Below are positions 23,165 through 30,782 of a stretch of DNA of 39,444 nt, piece after piece. Numbering within the stretch: the first letter of the stretch is position 1; each line of letters opens with the position of its first letter. Location: the IMG/VR virus record IMGVR_UViG_3300026512_000034, positions 1 through 39,444 of that record; one strand, given 5' to 3'. The stretch is from a virus. The notes beneath the pieces are model-generated. The model ran no database searches, was not told the DNA's origin, and saw only the letters and a program-made list of their open reading frames with translations. The position numbers and the translations under genes were made by a program.

Positions 23165-24270
23165 TGCGCTACTCCAAACGTGAGCGATAATGTCGGTCTG
23201 ATTACTTGATGCGGCTCGATGATGACCGACGACAACGGCGATGTGATAACAACATCTTTTACTTGTTCGGTTTCAAGCAACCCGTACAGTTTCGCCATCG
23301 TCAGGCTTCGGCTAAAGATCATTGTGTTTTTCGCTATTGCCTCTTCAATTATTGCGCGTACTTCAAGCGCATAGGTCAGGTCATATAGCACGATGTGGGC
23401 TTCGATCGAAATGTCTACGATGTCAGCTGAATAAATCGATACCTTATCTGTTAACGGTCGAATCTCATCTTTATTGAGTGCCATGTCCACGCGGTCGATC
23501 ATTACTGCATCGGCTTCGCCAGTATTTGAGAGCAGGTAAACTTTCACAACGCCAGGAACATCGCTGATGACCTGCACATCTCCCACCCGTGAATCAGCAG
23601 TTTTCGCGTAATACTCATACATCAGCGCTGATCCTGCGGTAGATTTGCGCTCACGGCTTAACCAGATGCGGTCTCTGAAACGTTCATCATCTTCTGTGTT
23701 TGCCCCACCATGGAAAGCCTCATCTTGGGTCGCCGTAACAACATAAGGAAGCGGCGTTAAAATCACCTCTGTTTTTACGTCGCTTGATTCCACAAACTGC
23801 TGAAGCTCCACCGTCCCAGTCACGGTTGTAATTCCGGCGGGGATGGTTACGTCATCGAGCAGTAATGCTGTCGAACCTTTGCCATCCCCAAGCCGAAGGC
23901 CATCTGGAAGCGTGACATCATAGTTGAGCGGCATTGATAATGTGAACGTAAAAAGAGCGTAAGGCTTTGCTCCTTCTAGACGTGTCACGCCATAGCGTGT
24001 CGCGCCGATATGGTCCAGATCGCCACCTTTTGCATAGGCCAGCAGCTGTGATTTGACGGCCTGATTGATGCGGGTTCTCAACAACATCTCCTCATAGGCG
24101 TCGGTCTCGATCATCGTCATCAAGTCGTCGCTTTCGCTTGGAATGTACTCAATACCCTTTGCTTCCATTAGCTCTATTACACGATCAAGCTTTCTTTGCT
24201 TGATCGCTTCAAAATCAAAAACCTCGATTACTTCGGGGGCCGGGAGATCAGACAGTTGCATTTTCCACAT
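23161..24270 (-). CDS. J: Baseplate assembly protein J (P2 gpJ-like)
   Basis: 369 residues. It begins near LPAPEVIEVFDFEAI and continues with the core LLRTRINQAVKSQLLAYAKG, then DHIGATRYGVTRL. RIWLSRERKSTAGSALMYEY and VGDVQVISDVPGVVKVYLLS are typical of the family. It forms the wedge with W and I. Two starts are possible, ATG 24270 or ATG 24261. Confidence 0.94.
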   Translation of the reverse strand: MWKMQLSDLPAPEVIEVFDFEAIKQRKLDRVIELMEAKGIEYIPSESDDLMTMIETDAYEEMLLRTRINQAVKSQLLAYAKGGDLDHIGATRYGVTRLEGAKPYALFTFTLSMPLNYDVTLPDGLRLGDGKGSTALLLDDVTIPAGITTVTGTVELQQFVESSDVKTEVILTPLPYVVTATQDEAFHGGANTEDDERFRDRIWLSRERKSTAGSALMYEYYAKTADSRVGDVQVISDVPGVVKVYLLSNTGEADAVMIDRVDMALNKDEIRPLTDKVSIYSADIVDISIEAHIVLYDLTYALEVRAIIEEAIAKNTMIFSRSLTMAKLYGLLETEQVKDVVITSPLSSVIIEPHQVIRPTLSLTFGVAQ

Positions 24271-24559
24271 CCGTAAATCCTAAACCGATGGCCCGGTCTA
24301 TTCCATTTTCAGCGTACTCGATACGGATACTTACCGTATCGCCCGTCTGAATACGAACCCGCTTAATTATTGCGCGCGGTTCGTTTTTTTCGATGGCCTC
24401 GTATGTGTGGCGAGTGGCATCAAGCACCCATTCATCGTTCACGGTTTTGTCGATCAGCTCAAACAGACGGCTTCCGTAGTCTGGCATCATTACGCGACTG
24501 CCAAGAGGTGTGACAAGGATTCGGCGGATCGATTCAGCTGTATCTATCTGGTAAATCAT
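24248..24559 (-). CDS. W: Baseplate wedge protein W (P2 gpW / T4 gp25-like)
   Basis: 103 residues. SIRRILVTPLGSRVMMPDYG then RLFELIDKTVNDEWV match the GPW_gp25 family, a sheath-initiating baseplate protein. It overlaps V by 4 bp and J by 23 bp. Confidence 0.94.
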   Translation of the reverse strand: MIYQIDTAESIRRILVTPLGSRVMMPDYGSRLFELIDKTVNDEWVLDATRHTYEAIEKNEPRAIIKRVRIQTGDTVSIRIEYAENGIDRAIGLGFTDVENATV

Positions 24560-25113
24560 GCCCGTTCCGCTCCGTCTGTTGTACTGAAGTTAGTCAGGTC
24601 TCCCCGCGCATCCATGATGCCTCCGCCCACCGACAAGTCGCCCGTGATATCCGTGACAGCTGCGTCGATGGTTACAGTGTCGGCGGCGATTGTTGCGTTG
24701 GTGCATGTGATATAAACAGGGCCGGCGGCGACAACACTCACGCTGCCAGATGCATCGACTTTAATCGTTTTTGCGATAGTATCGATCGCTATGCGCGTGC
24801 CATCTTCCCATTCGATGATCTCAGTTGTGTCGTCTGCACCAGACGGCTCTTTTTGCCCGTGGTTGAAAATCCCGCGAACGACGATCCCGCTGTCCGCTTC
24901 TCCGAACGGACTGACGACAAGTGCCTGTTCGCCTGGTCTAATCGGAATCCAGTGACGGCGAAAGCTACTGGAAAAGCTCATGACCGGCAAAAAGTCGGTT
25001 ACCCGCTCGCCGACCTTGACGCGCGCCAGCGCCTTGCCATTGGCGCTTTTTGTCTCTGCGATCGTCCCGAAGCGCGCAAGGTTCGATATGCGTCGCAGAA
25101 TCTCCGGTATCAT
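24556..25113 (-). CDS. V: Baseplate spike protein V (P2 gpV-like)
   Basis: ATG 25113 is used because GGGGGA precedes it and it overlaps the upstream stop (TAATG). 185 residues. An N-terminal OB-fold (LARVKVGERVTDFLPV; IPIRPGEQALVVSPFGEADS) is followed by a triple-stranded beta-spike region with repeated short strands (residues ~110-165). It punctures the outer membrane. Confidence 0.92.
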   Translation of the reverse strand: MIPEILRRISNLARFGTIAETKSANGKALARVKVGERVTDFLPVMSFSSSFRRHWIPIRPGEQALVVSPFGEADSGIVVRGIFNHGQKEPSGADDTTEIIEWEDGTRIAIDTIAKTIKVDASGSVSVVAAGPVYITCTNATIAADTVTIDAAVTDITGDLSVGGGIMDARGDLTNFSTTDGAERA

Positions 25114-25547
25114 TACATCCCCCACGCTTCCGTGTAATATTTCACCGAAAGATCGATGCGCGCAGCGCCGACGATACTCTCGTTCTGCTCTATCTGCATC
25201 TCTGTACCGGTCACTGATCGGTAATCACCAAGATACTCGCTCTCCTCTTCTGGTTTACCGATAACCCGCAGGACGTCCATCACTTTGCTTCGAAGCGATT
25301 CTGCTGTCATCCTCTCGTCGGCCGCGTAGATTTCGATCTCGATCTTCAGTGAATGATCGCTGCTACCGGAGGGATAGTCATGTGTGATGTCGTCATCGGT
25401 ATCTTTGAGAATGAGTGCAGGTAGATCGTGTTTGCCAAGAGGTGTGACAAGCCACTCGAACAGGTTCGGCTCCCATGTGTAGCCGTTTGCGACCGTGATT
25501 GTTTTTAGTCTGGTTTTGAGGTTGTCGATGATGGCTTGTCGTTTCAT
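25113..25547 (-). CDS. Probable tail terminator/completion protein
   Basis: 144 residues, alpha/beta. The N-terminal helix (MKRQAIIDNLKTRLKTI) and the later strands (HSLKIEIEIYAADERMTAES) resemble tail-terminator proteins of the gpU/STM4215 fold. It lies first in the tail cluster, next to the head module, where such a joining protein is expected. Its ribosome site GGGAG comes from the 52-bp repeat. Confidence 0.65.
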   Translation of the reverse strand: MKRQAIIDNLKTRLKTITVANGYTWEPNLFEWLVTPLGKHDLPALILKDTDDDITHDYPSGSSDHSLKIEIEIYAADERMTAESLRSKVMDVLRVIGKPEEESEYLGDYRSVTGTEMQIEQNESIVGAARIDLSVKYYTEAWGM

Positions 25548-25551
25548 AAGA

Positions 25552-25603
25552 GTATTCTCCCGAAATTGCGAAAAAAAGTAAGGGAGTGAAAAACGGTGCT
25601 AAA
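25552..25603. repeat. 52-bp direct repeat, copy 1 (head/tail junction)
   Basis: Identical to 30553-30604. On the - strand it starts at the TAG stop of the FII-like gene and ends just before the start of the tail terminator, supplying its GGGAG ribosome site. CTCCC (25557-25561) and GGGAG (25582-25586) can pair around a 20-nt loop. It contains an A7 run. Confidence 0.9.
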
Positions 25604-25907
25604 ATCTCGGCCGATCATCTTTCGAGATATAGATTTTGACCATCCCAGAGTGGTCGTCTTCGATTTTGATGACCGTATAGGGGGTGCCATCGATGGATAT
25701 CGCCGGATTCTCCCCGGCCACATCGCTGCGCTTCGCTATCAGATAGTCGACACCATCTATAGCGTTTCCTTCCAGTACCGCTTCGTTGTCACGGGAAAAG
25801 ATGGCCGGGATTTCCGAATTGTCGATCACCACGTTTCGGGCGAACTCTTCCGTATCGAGGAAGACATCTTGGATATCTTCCTCGATATCCTGCGTGAAGC
25901 TATTCAC
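25599..25907 (-). CDS. Head-tail joining protein (lambda gpFII-like)
   Basis: 102 residues. The N-terminal helix (DIEEDIQDVFLDTEEFARNV) and the C-terminal strands (YTVIKIEDDHSGMVKIYIS) match the lambda FII / phage_attach family. It completes heads so tails can bind. It is the last gene of the repeat-bounded head block; its stop lies in repeat copy 1. Confidence 0.75.
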   Translation of the reverse strand: MNSFTQDIEEDIQDVFLDTEEFARNVVIDNSEIPAIFSRDNEAVLEGNAIDGVDYLIAKRSDVAGENPAISIDGTPYTVIKIEDDHSGMVKIYISKDDRPRF

Positions 25908-26169
25908 CCTCTTTATAGCCCTCGATCAGCTCGGTGAGTTCATCTTTTTTCTCGTTGCCAGCAAGTTCGATACCGAGACTTTCCGCATACCCGATGAGTT
26001 CATCTTTTTTCATTTTTGAAAGATCGGTATCGTCTTCATCCTCGTCCGGCTCGGCCGCCGCGAGCTCGACGAGCCGCGCGGCCTCCTTCTCTTCCGCGTC
26101 GAAAAGATCGCCCGGGAGGTGGCGGCCGTCACCGGTGACTACCAGTTTGAGCGCCCTGAGTCTCATCAC
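25900..26169 (-). CDS. Lambda gpFI-like accessory with HeH/LEM-type end
   Basis: 89 residues. The N-terminus is a short beta segment (LRALKLVVTGDGRHLPGDLF), then an acidic linker (DEDEDDTDLS), then a small two-helix domain (KMKKDELIGYAESLGIEL). That domain resembles HeH/LEM modules found in phage packaging accessories. Overlaps both neighbours. The position between capsid and FII-like genes equals lambda FI. Confidence 0.65.
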   Translation of the reverse strand: MMRLRALKLVVTGDGRHLPGDLFDAEEKEAARLVELAAAEPDEDEDDTDLSKMKKDELIGYAESLGIELAGNEKKDELTELIEGYKEGE

Positions 26170-27188
26170 AGAACCTTCGCGCTCATGAATGCGTCAACTT
26201 CGACCGGAACGACCAGCGGAGCAGACTGCATCAGCAGGTAGCGCACGCTCGGGTCTTCTTCTTCCCAGCTTTTGGCGAAGACTTTCGTCGCGTAGAGGGC
26301 CTTGAGGTCTTTGATAGCGCCGTAGACGCGTTTCGCTTTCGCCTGTGTACTGCCGTAGATGACGGTTTCTGCATCAACCATCGCTTTTTCAGCACCGGTC
26401 TCGTCATCGATGTACCACTCGTCATAGCTGTAGATATCAGTGGCGATCTCCGGAATATAGCCCCAGTATGTCACACCTTTGGGCAATACTTCAGGATTGA
26501 TGATTCCGCGCTCCATGCGACGTAGATCGAGCGCATTCTGAACCTTTGCGTTATTGATGAACGCATCGACCGCATCGCCTCCCATTACAGCCACATTCGG
26601 AGCGATTCCCCCAGCCTTGACTCGCTCTGTGCGCCATGCGCGCATTTGTTTGATCGGATCGGAGTCCGTATCACTCCAGAGCGCCGTACCAGAGAGTACC
26701 GGAAGCTGCGAGACATCGAAACTGAAGTCGATCTCATCCTCCACGCCGTCACCCTTAACAATGATTTTTCCAGTGGTAAGCGCCTGAGCCGCCATCCACT
26801 CGATGCGGCGGTAGATATACTCTTTGCCCTCCATAAGATCATCGACGAGCTTGGCCGCCGCACGCTCCATCGCGCTGCCTGCTTCATAAAACACCGTGTT
26901 GGCGTTCTGGACGACATCGGCCGCTTCGGTGACGAATTTGTGCTTGATGTAGGCCGGCTTGTAGGTTCGCACCGTCTTTTGTGCCCCTTCAACCACTTTG
27001 CCCTTCATACGCGGTGCTACGAACGGGGCCATTTTTCGTTTTCCCTTTTTGATCTCGATATCGACGGCTTCCGCTTCGCTGACATCCTCTTTTTTAAAGA
27101 AGAGGTCCTGAAGGAAGGTTCCTGCTGCCGGAATCTGGTTGACCGACGCCGTCAGCTCACGGGTCTGGAAAAGTTCTTCGATTGTCAT
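26166..27188 (-). CDS. Major capsid protein (lambda gpE family)
   Basis: 340 residues, HK97 fold. TIEELFQTRELTASVNQIPA at the start, and VDIEIKKGKRKMAPFVAPRM then YKPAYIKHKFVTEA, are diagnostic of the lambda E family. APNVAVMGGDAVDAFINNAK lies in the second half. It builds the icosahedral head. No P2 N-type capsid is present, which shows the head has a lambda origin. Confidence 0.94.
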   Translation of the reverse strand: MTIEELFQTRELTASVNQIPAAGTFLQDLFFKKEDVSEAEAVDIEIKKGKRKMAPFVAPRMKGKVVEGAQKTVRTYKPAYIKHKFVTEAADVVQNANTVFYEAGSAMERAAAKLVDDLMEGKEYIYRRIEWMAAQALTTGKIIVKGDGVEDEIDFSFDVSQLPVLSGTALWSDTDSDPIKQMRAWRTERVKAGGIAPNVAVMGGDAVDAFINNAKVQNALDLRRMERGIINPEVLPKGVTYWGYIPEIATDIYSYDEWYIDDETGAEKAMVDAETVIYGSTQAKAKRVYGAIKDLKALYATKVFAKSWEEEDPSVRYLLMQSAPLVVPVEVDAFMSAKVL

Positions 27189-27200
27189 ATTCTATACTCC

Positions 27201-27545
27201 TTATGCGATGGTTTTCAGGTAGATTCCGAGCATTCGGAATGCCTCTTTGGTCGATGCAGCGGTGTGTCCGTTTCCAAACGTCAGCGCCGCTTCGTTGATT
27301 TCTCCCGCCTTGATGACGCCGATGGTTGAGTCGCCCGCCGTCGCATCCGCATCGTCGAGCAGAATCGCGTAGACGTTTTCGCTTCCGTCGCTCACCTCCG
27401 TGCCGTCGTCGAGCGTCTTTGCGGAAAGTTTGAGCTTCCCGGTCTCCGTAACCTTGCCCAATGCCGCCCCGCGCGCAAGCGTCTGCCCCGCTTCGAGAAT
27501 CTCCGTGTCGGTCACGATGGGACCGGATACGATAAGTGTGCTCAT
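27201..27545 (-). CDS. Head decoration protein (lambda gpD-like)
   Basis: 114 residues, rich in A/T/G. It carries EILEAGQTLARGAALGKVTE and VYAILLDDADATAGDSTIGV, typical of the trimeric decoration protein that stabilises expanded heads. It precedes the capsid gene, as in lambda. Confidence 0.88.
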   Translation of the reverse strand: MSTLIVSGPIVTDTEILEAGQTLARGAALGKVTETGKLKLSAKTLDDGTEVSDGSENVYAILLDDADATAGDSTIGVIKAGEINEAALTFGNGHTAASTKEAFRMLGIYLKTIA

Positions 27546-27952
27546 GCCTGTGCTCCTTTCAGTTTTTCAATCGCTTTGGCCATGATGGTTTTGGCCTCCG
27601 CCTGCGGTTTTTCACCGTCGGTATCGGATACCGACGTTCCGGCTTCCGCTACCAGCGCGGCCACCTCTTCGCCGTCAGCCGTCCACGACTGCTCCATCTT
27701 CGCCTTTTTCTCTTTTTCAGCCCGCCACATCGCAAGCTCTACCTGCTCTGCGGTGCTTTTGCCGTCAAACTTCATCTCATTTACGATTGCTTCAAATCCA
27801 GGTACTGCCACTGCCTCAATAGCTTTGATACGCTCGCGCTCCGCTGTTGCCCCGACCTCAAAAATACCCGCATAGAGTTCAGGGTGCTGCTCTTTGAGCG
27901 TCGCGGCTGTCATCATACCGCCATGCTCTGCCGTTTTTGTCTGTTGTGACAT
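27542..27952 (-). CDS. Nested scaffold protein from an internal start (Nu3-like)
   Basis: In frame within the protease gene, ATG 27952 is preceded by AAAGGAG at an 8-nt gap, one of the best ribosome sites in the cluster. It would give a 136-residue E/K/A-rich helical protein, matching lambda Nu3 nested in C. The site has no coding reason to exist other than initiation. Confidence 0.7.
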   Translation of the reverse strand: MSQQTKTAEHGGMMTAATLKEQHPELYAGIFEVGATAERERIKAIEAVAVPGFEAIVNEMKFDGKSTAEQVELAMWRAEKEKKAKMEQSWTADGEEVAALVAEAGTSVSDTDGEKPQAEAKTIMAKAIEKLKGAQA

Positions 27953-28816
27953 AGTGTTTACTCCTTTGTTTTTGGTAAGTTCTTCGATAAGAGCTTCAAA
28001 ATTTCCGACACGATCGACCATTCCAGCATCTTTCGCTTCGTCTGAAATAAGAAGATCGCCGCCTCCAAAACGCTCTATCACCGTTTCATAGCTCACCCCG
28101 CGATACTCGGCGACGGCGGCGACGAACTTTCGGCCCAGCTTGTTGGCCCACGCCTCGATCTGTGCCCGCCCCTCTTCACTCGAGATATCCGGCCGCTTCT
28201 TTGGTGAGACGACCGAAACGATCTCCACGCGCTCAAGTCCCTCTTTTTTCAGTTTTTCCGTGTCATCGATCATCGAGAAAACGACACCGATTGAACCAAC
28301 AAGAGCGGTTTCAGATGCCACGATCTCATCGGCTGCCGCCGCGATCCAGTACCCGGCACTTGCAGCAAGATCATCCACATAGGCAACGACACGCTTTTTC
28401 GATCCGCGGATATAGCTCGCGAATTCCGCGATACCGCTCGCCTCTCCGCCGGGTGAGTCGATATTCAGCACGATCGTATCGATGGACGAATCATTTTCAA
28501 GCGTCTTGAAATCTTCGGAATACGCCTGAAGGCTTCGCATAGGGCCGGAGAGGTTCATGCCGTTGCCGTAGCGCATGATGGGTCCGGTAATGTTCAGCAC
28601 GCCAACACTGCCGCGATACTCGACGAACGATGTGTCTCCGGCCTCCTTCACATTGGCCGACAACGCCTCTTTTCTCGCCTCCAGCTGCGCCTTGATGGCG
28701 GCGTTCGTGATGCCGCTTGTGACATCCTCTCTCGCGACGATATTCTGCACCGCGCGCATCCAGTCGGGATGCATCAGCCACGGCTGCGCCGCTATTCTTC
28801 CAATCATATTGATCAT
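27542..28816 (-). CDS. Prohead protease with scaffold domain (lambda gpC-like, S49)
   Basis: 424 residues. The S49/SppA-type peptidase (~70-275) contains the strand LNIDSPGGEASGIAEFASYI and the nucleophile S153 in AASAGYWIAAAADEI. The general base is expected further on, near K198-K210. The C-terminal part (~289-424) is a charged helical scaffold that can also be started internally at 27952. It processes portal and scaffold during head maturation. Confidence 0.93.
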   Translation of the reverse strand: MINMIGRIAAQPWLMHPDWMRAVQNIVAREDVTSGITNAAIKAQLEARKEALSANVKEAGDTSFVEYRGSVGVLNITGPIMRYGNGMNLSGPMRSLQAYSEDFKTLENDSSIDTIVLNIDSPGGEASGIAEFASYIRGSKKRVVAYVDDLAASAGYWIAAAADEIVASETALVGSIGVVFSMIDDTEKLKKEGLERVEIVSVVSPKKRPDISSEEGRAQIEAWANKLGRKFVAAVAEYRGVSYETVIERFGGGDLLISDEAKDAGMVDRVGNFEALIEELTKNKGVNTMSQQTKTAEHGGMMTAATLKEQHPELYAGIFEVGATAERERIKAIEAVAVPGFEAIVNEMKFDGKSTAEQVELAMWRAEKEKKAKMEQSWTADGEEVAALVAEAGTSVSDTDGEKPQAEAKTIMAKAIEKLKGAQA

Positions 28817-30303
28817 TCCATCTCCTTGAGTCCTGATTCTTTCAAAAGTATCGTTTCACGTTTCGCTTTGCGCACGTTTTGCTCGTAGTCGCTTCCGTTG
28901 ATCTCCGCCGCTTCGCGCGCTCTGGTGCTGAACCCTTCCTTTACACGAGCCGCAGCCGCTGAAGTTTCGACCTTTTCGTTGATCTGCCCCGCCGCCGGTC
29001 CGGTCCAGACGCTGCCCAGGTAGGCTTTGCGCACGAACGGATCGTCCAGAAAGCCCGGTGCTTGAAGCCGACCGGAAAGCACAGCTTCGGTGATGACGGC
29101 TTCATAAAACGGCTGGCAGAAGCCGTCACCGATCCACCTGCGCCGCGTTTTGAATATCCGCCATGCCTCGAGAAATGCCGCTCGGGACGCCGTATAGCTG
29201 GATGTGAAATGTTTGAGCAGAATTTCATACGGTATCCCGAGTCCTGCACCGATTTGTCGGAAAATAGTTGTGACAAACGGATCATAGGCAGTATTCGGCC
29301 GTTTCGGATCTGCCGTCTCGATCGACTCATCCTTGGTAAGCGAGACGATGGCGCCGGGTCCAAGTTCGATGTTTTCATCGAAACTTTCTGCCATATCACC
29401 TTCGTCAGACTCGTTTTTCAAAAAGACGGTAAAAAGACCGCTAATGAGCGCGGCCGTCAGCTCCGCTTCGGTATACTCGGAGAGGATTTTGAGGTGATTG
29501 ATGACTGGCGCAAGGTACGGAACACCGCGCCGCTGTCCCGGCCTTGTCTGCCGATAGAGGTGAATGACGTTACGTCGGCCGCTTTTGCCGTAGGCCGGGA
29601 TCACGACCCATTCACGGTTCATGTCGTAGCCACCCGGATGCAATTTGAGCACATGGTACTCGATCGGTGCGCCGTATCTATCGACGCGGATGCCGCCCGC
29701 AAGTTCGTCCGTGTCCATCGCGTCGTCCTTGTTGCAGACGCGGTCCGCCTCGATAAGAGATAGTGTCGTGGTATAGGGCCAGTGTTTTCGCCTGATGGCC
29801 GGCATCGTCGCGAAAAGGTCCCCGGAAAGTAGGGCTGAGATCAAAGCCGTAGTCTGAAGTTCATAGAAGTTTTTCGAGCGTGCGGCATCACAGTTGACGC
29901 TTTCAGCCACGAAACGAAACTCGCGCTCGGCCGCCGCTTCCCACTCCGCCGCCGCATCGTCGGAAAGGCCAAGATAGTCGCGATCGATCTGCGCCTGCAC
30001 TCTCAGACCGCTGCCGACGATGCTCGCCGCGTTCGTATCGATCACACCGGCAACAAGAGGGTCGTTGCGGTAGAGGTCCCGGCTTCTCGTGCGAAGCGTT
30101 TTGAGATTCGGCAGGTCGTCCTTGTCTGCACTTCCCCCGCTGGCGTGCCAGTTTTTCAAAGAGCGGTGCGATCCGGATGCCCCGACATAGCTGCCAAGCG
30201 CACCCATACTTGCCCTGGCACGCATCCTCTGAAGACCCTTGACCGGCGCGAAATAGGATACGACCTTGTCAACGATCGTAGGTTTGAAATTGACGTTATT
30301 CAA
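28813..30303 (-). CDS. Portal protein (lambda gpB family)
   Basis: 496 residues. LRTRSRDLYRNDPLVAGVID and the following VGSGLRVQAQID are characteristic of lambda-family portals. EADRVCNKDDAMDTDELAGG and IHLYRQTRPGQRRGVPYLAP mark the wing and stem. FTSSYTASRAAFLEAWRIFK is near the crown. It forms the dodecamer through which DNA enters. Overlaps the protease by 4 bp. Confidence 0.95.
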   Translation of the reverse strand: MNNVNFKPTIVDKVVSYFAPVKGLQRMRARASMGALGSYVGASGSHRSLKNWHASGGSADKDDLPNLKTLRTRSRDLYRNDPLVAGVIDTNAASIVGSGLRVQAQIDRDYLGLSDDAAAEWEAAAEREFRFVAESVNCDAARSKNFYELQTTALISALLSGDLFATMPAIRRKHWPYTTTLSLIEADRVCNKDDAMDTDELAGGIRVDRYGAPIEYHVLKLHPGGYDMNREWVVIPAYGKSGRRNVIHLYRQTRPGQRRGVPYLAPVINHLKILSEYTEAELTAALISGLFTVFLKNESDEGDMAESFDENIELGPGAIVSLTKDESIETADPKRPNTAYDPFVTTIFRQIGAGLGIPYEILLKHFTSSYTASRAAFLEAWRIFKTRRRWIGDGFCQPFYEAVITEAVLSGRLQAPGFLDDPFVRKAYLGSVWTGPAAGQINEKVETSAAAARVKEGFSTRAREAAEINGSDYEQNVRKAKRETILLKESGLKEME

Positions 30304-30535
30304 ATCGGCTCACCCCGTAACGGATTCTCAGACCCCCGCGCCCGTCGGCTTTCGCCTGAAGACGGTCGACTTCCCGTTTCCAATATTTGATATCTTCGTT
30401 GACCTGTTCGAGTTCGGCACGGCGTGATCTGCTCTTGTCGCCGCCCACGGTATACTCCTGTGAACGCAGAATGCGGCTTCTGGCATCTAGTGCCTCTTTG
30501 AGATAGGTCTTCGCTTCGTCGAGTGTCCAGGTCAA
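30296..30535 (-). CDS. Head-tail connector (lambda gpW position)
   Basis: The start is TTG 30535, with GGAG 7 nt upstream; there is no suitable ATG. The 79-residue product is helical (WTLDEAKTYLKEALDARSRI; LEQVNEDIKYWKREVDRLQA), like the gpW/DUF6148 group that sits between terminase and portal genes and stabilises packaged DNA. First gene inside the repeat-bounded head block. Confidence 0.8.
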   Translation of the reverse strand: MTWTLDEAKTYLKEALDARSRILRSQEYTVGGDKSRSRRAELEQVNEDIKYWKREVDRLQAKADGRGGLRIRYGVSRFE

Positions 30536-30552
30536 AGAATACTCCTTTTAGC

Positions 30553-30604
30553 GTATTCTCCCGAAATTGCGAAAAAAAGTAAGGGAGTGAAAAACGGTGC
30601 TAAA
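30553..30604. repeat. 52-bp direct repeat, copy 2 (terminase/head junction)
   Basis: Identical to 25552-25603, 5,001 bp away. As with copy 1 it begins (on the - strand) at the TAG stop of the upstream gene and includes the CTCCC/GGGAG pair. Here a separate GGAG site follows for the next gene. Confidence 0.9.
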
Positions 30605-30782
30605 TCTTTCCTTTGAACGAAAGCAGCTCTTCGAGTTTCTTTCTGAACGTGTCACTCTCATGAAGCAATGCCTCGAGAGTCTCCCCGATCCGCTTTCCCC
30701 TCTCATTCGCCAAAATCTCCAAAACGACCACAGTATCGATCTTCACACTCCCCCGAAGCTGTACTGTCGGCTGTTTTCTCAT
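30600..30782 (-). CDS. Small ribbon-helix-helix-like protein
   Basis: 60 residues. VQLRGSVKIDTVVVLEILAN followed by GKRIGETLEALLHES has the strand-helix-helix spacing of Arc/MetJ-type DNA-binding proteins. Located between terminase large subunit and head genes. A late regulator or terminase accessory are both possible. Overlaps terminase by 4 bp. Confidence 0.55.
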   Translation of the reverse strand: MRKQPTVQLRGSVKIDTVVVLEILANERGKRIGETLEALLHESDTFRKKLEELLSFKGKI

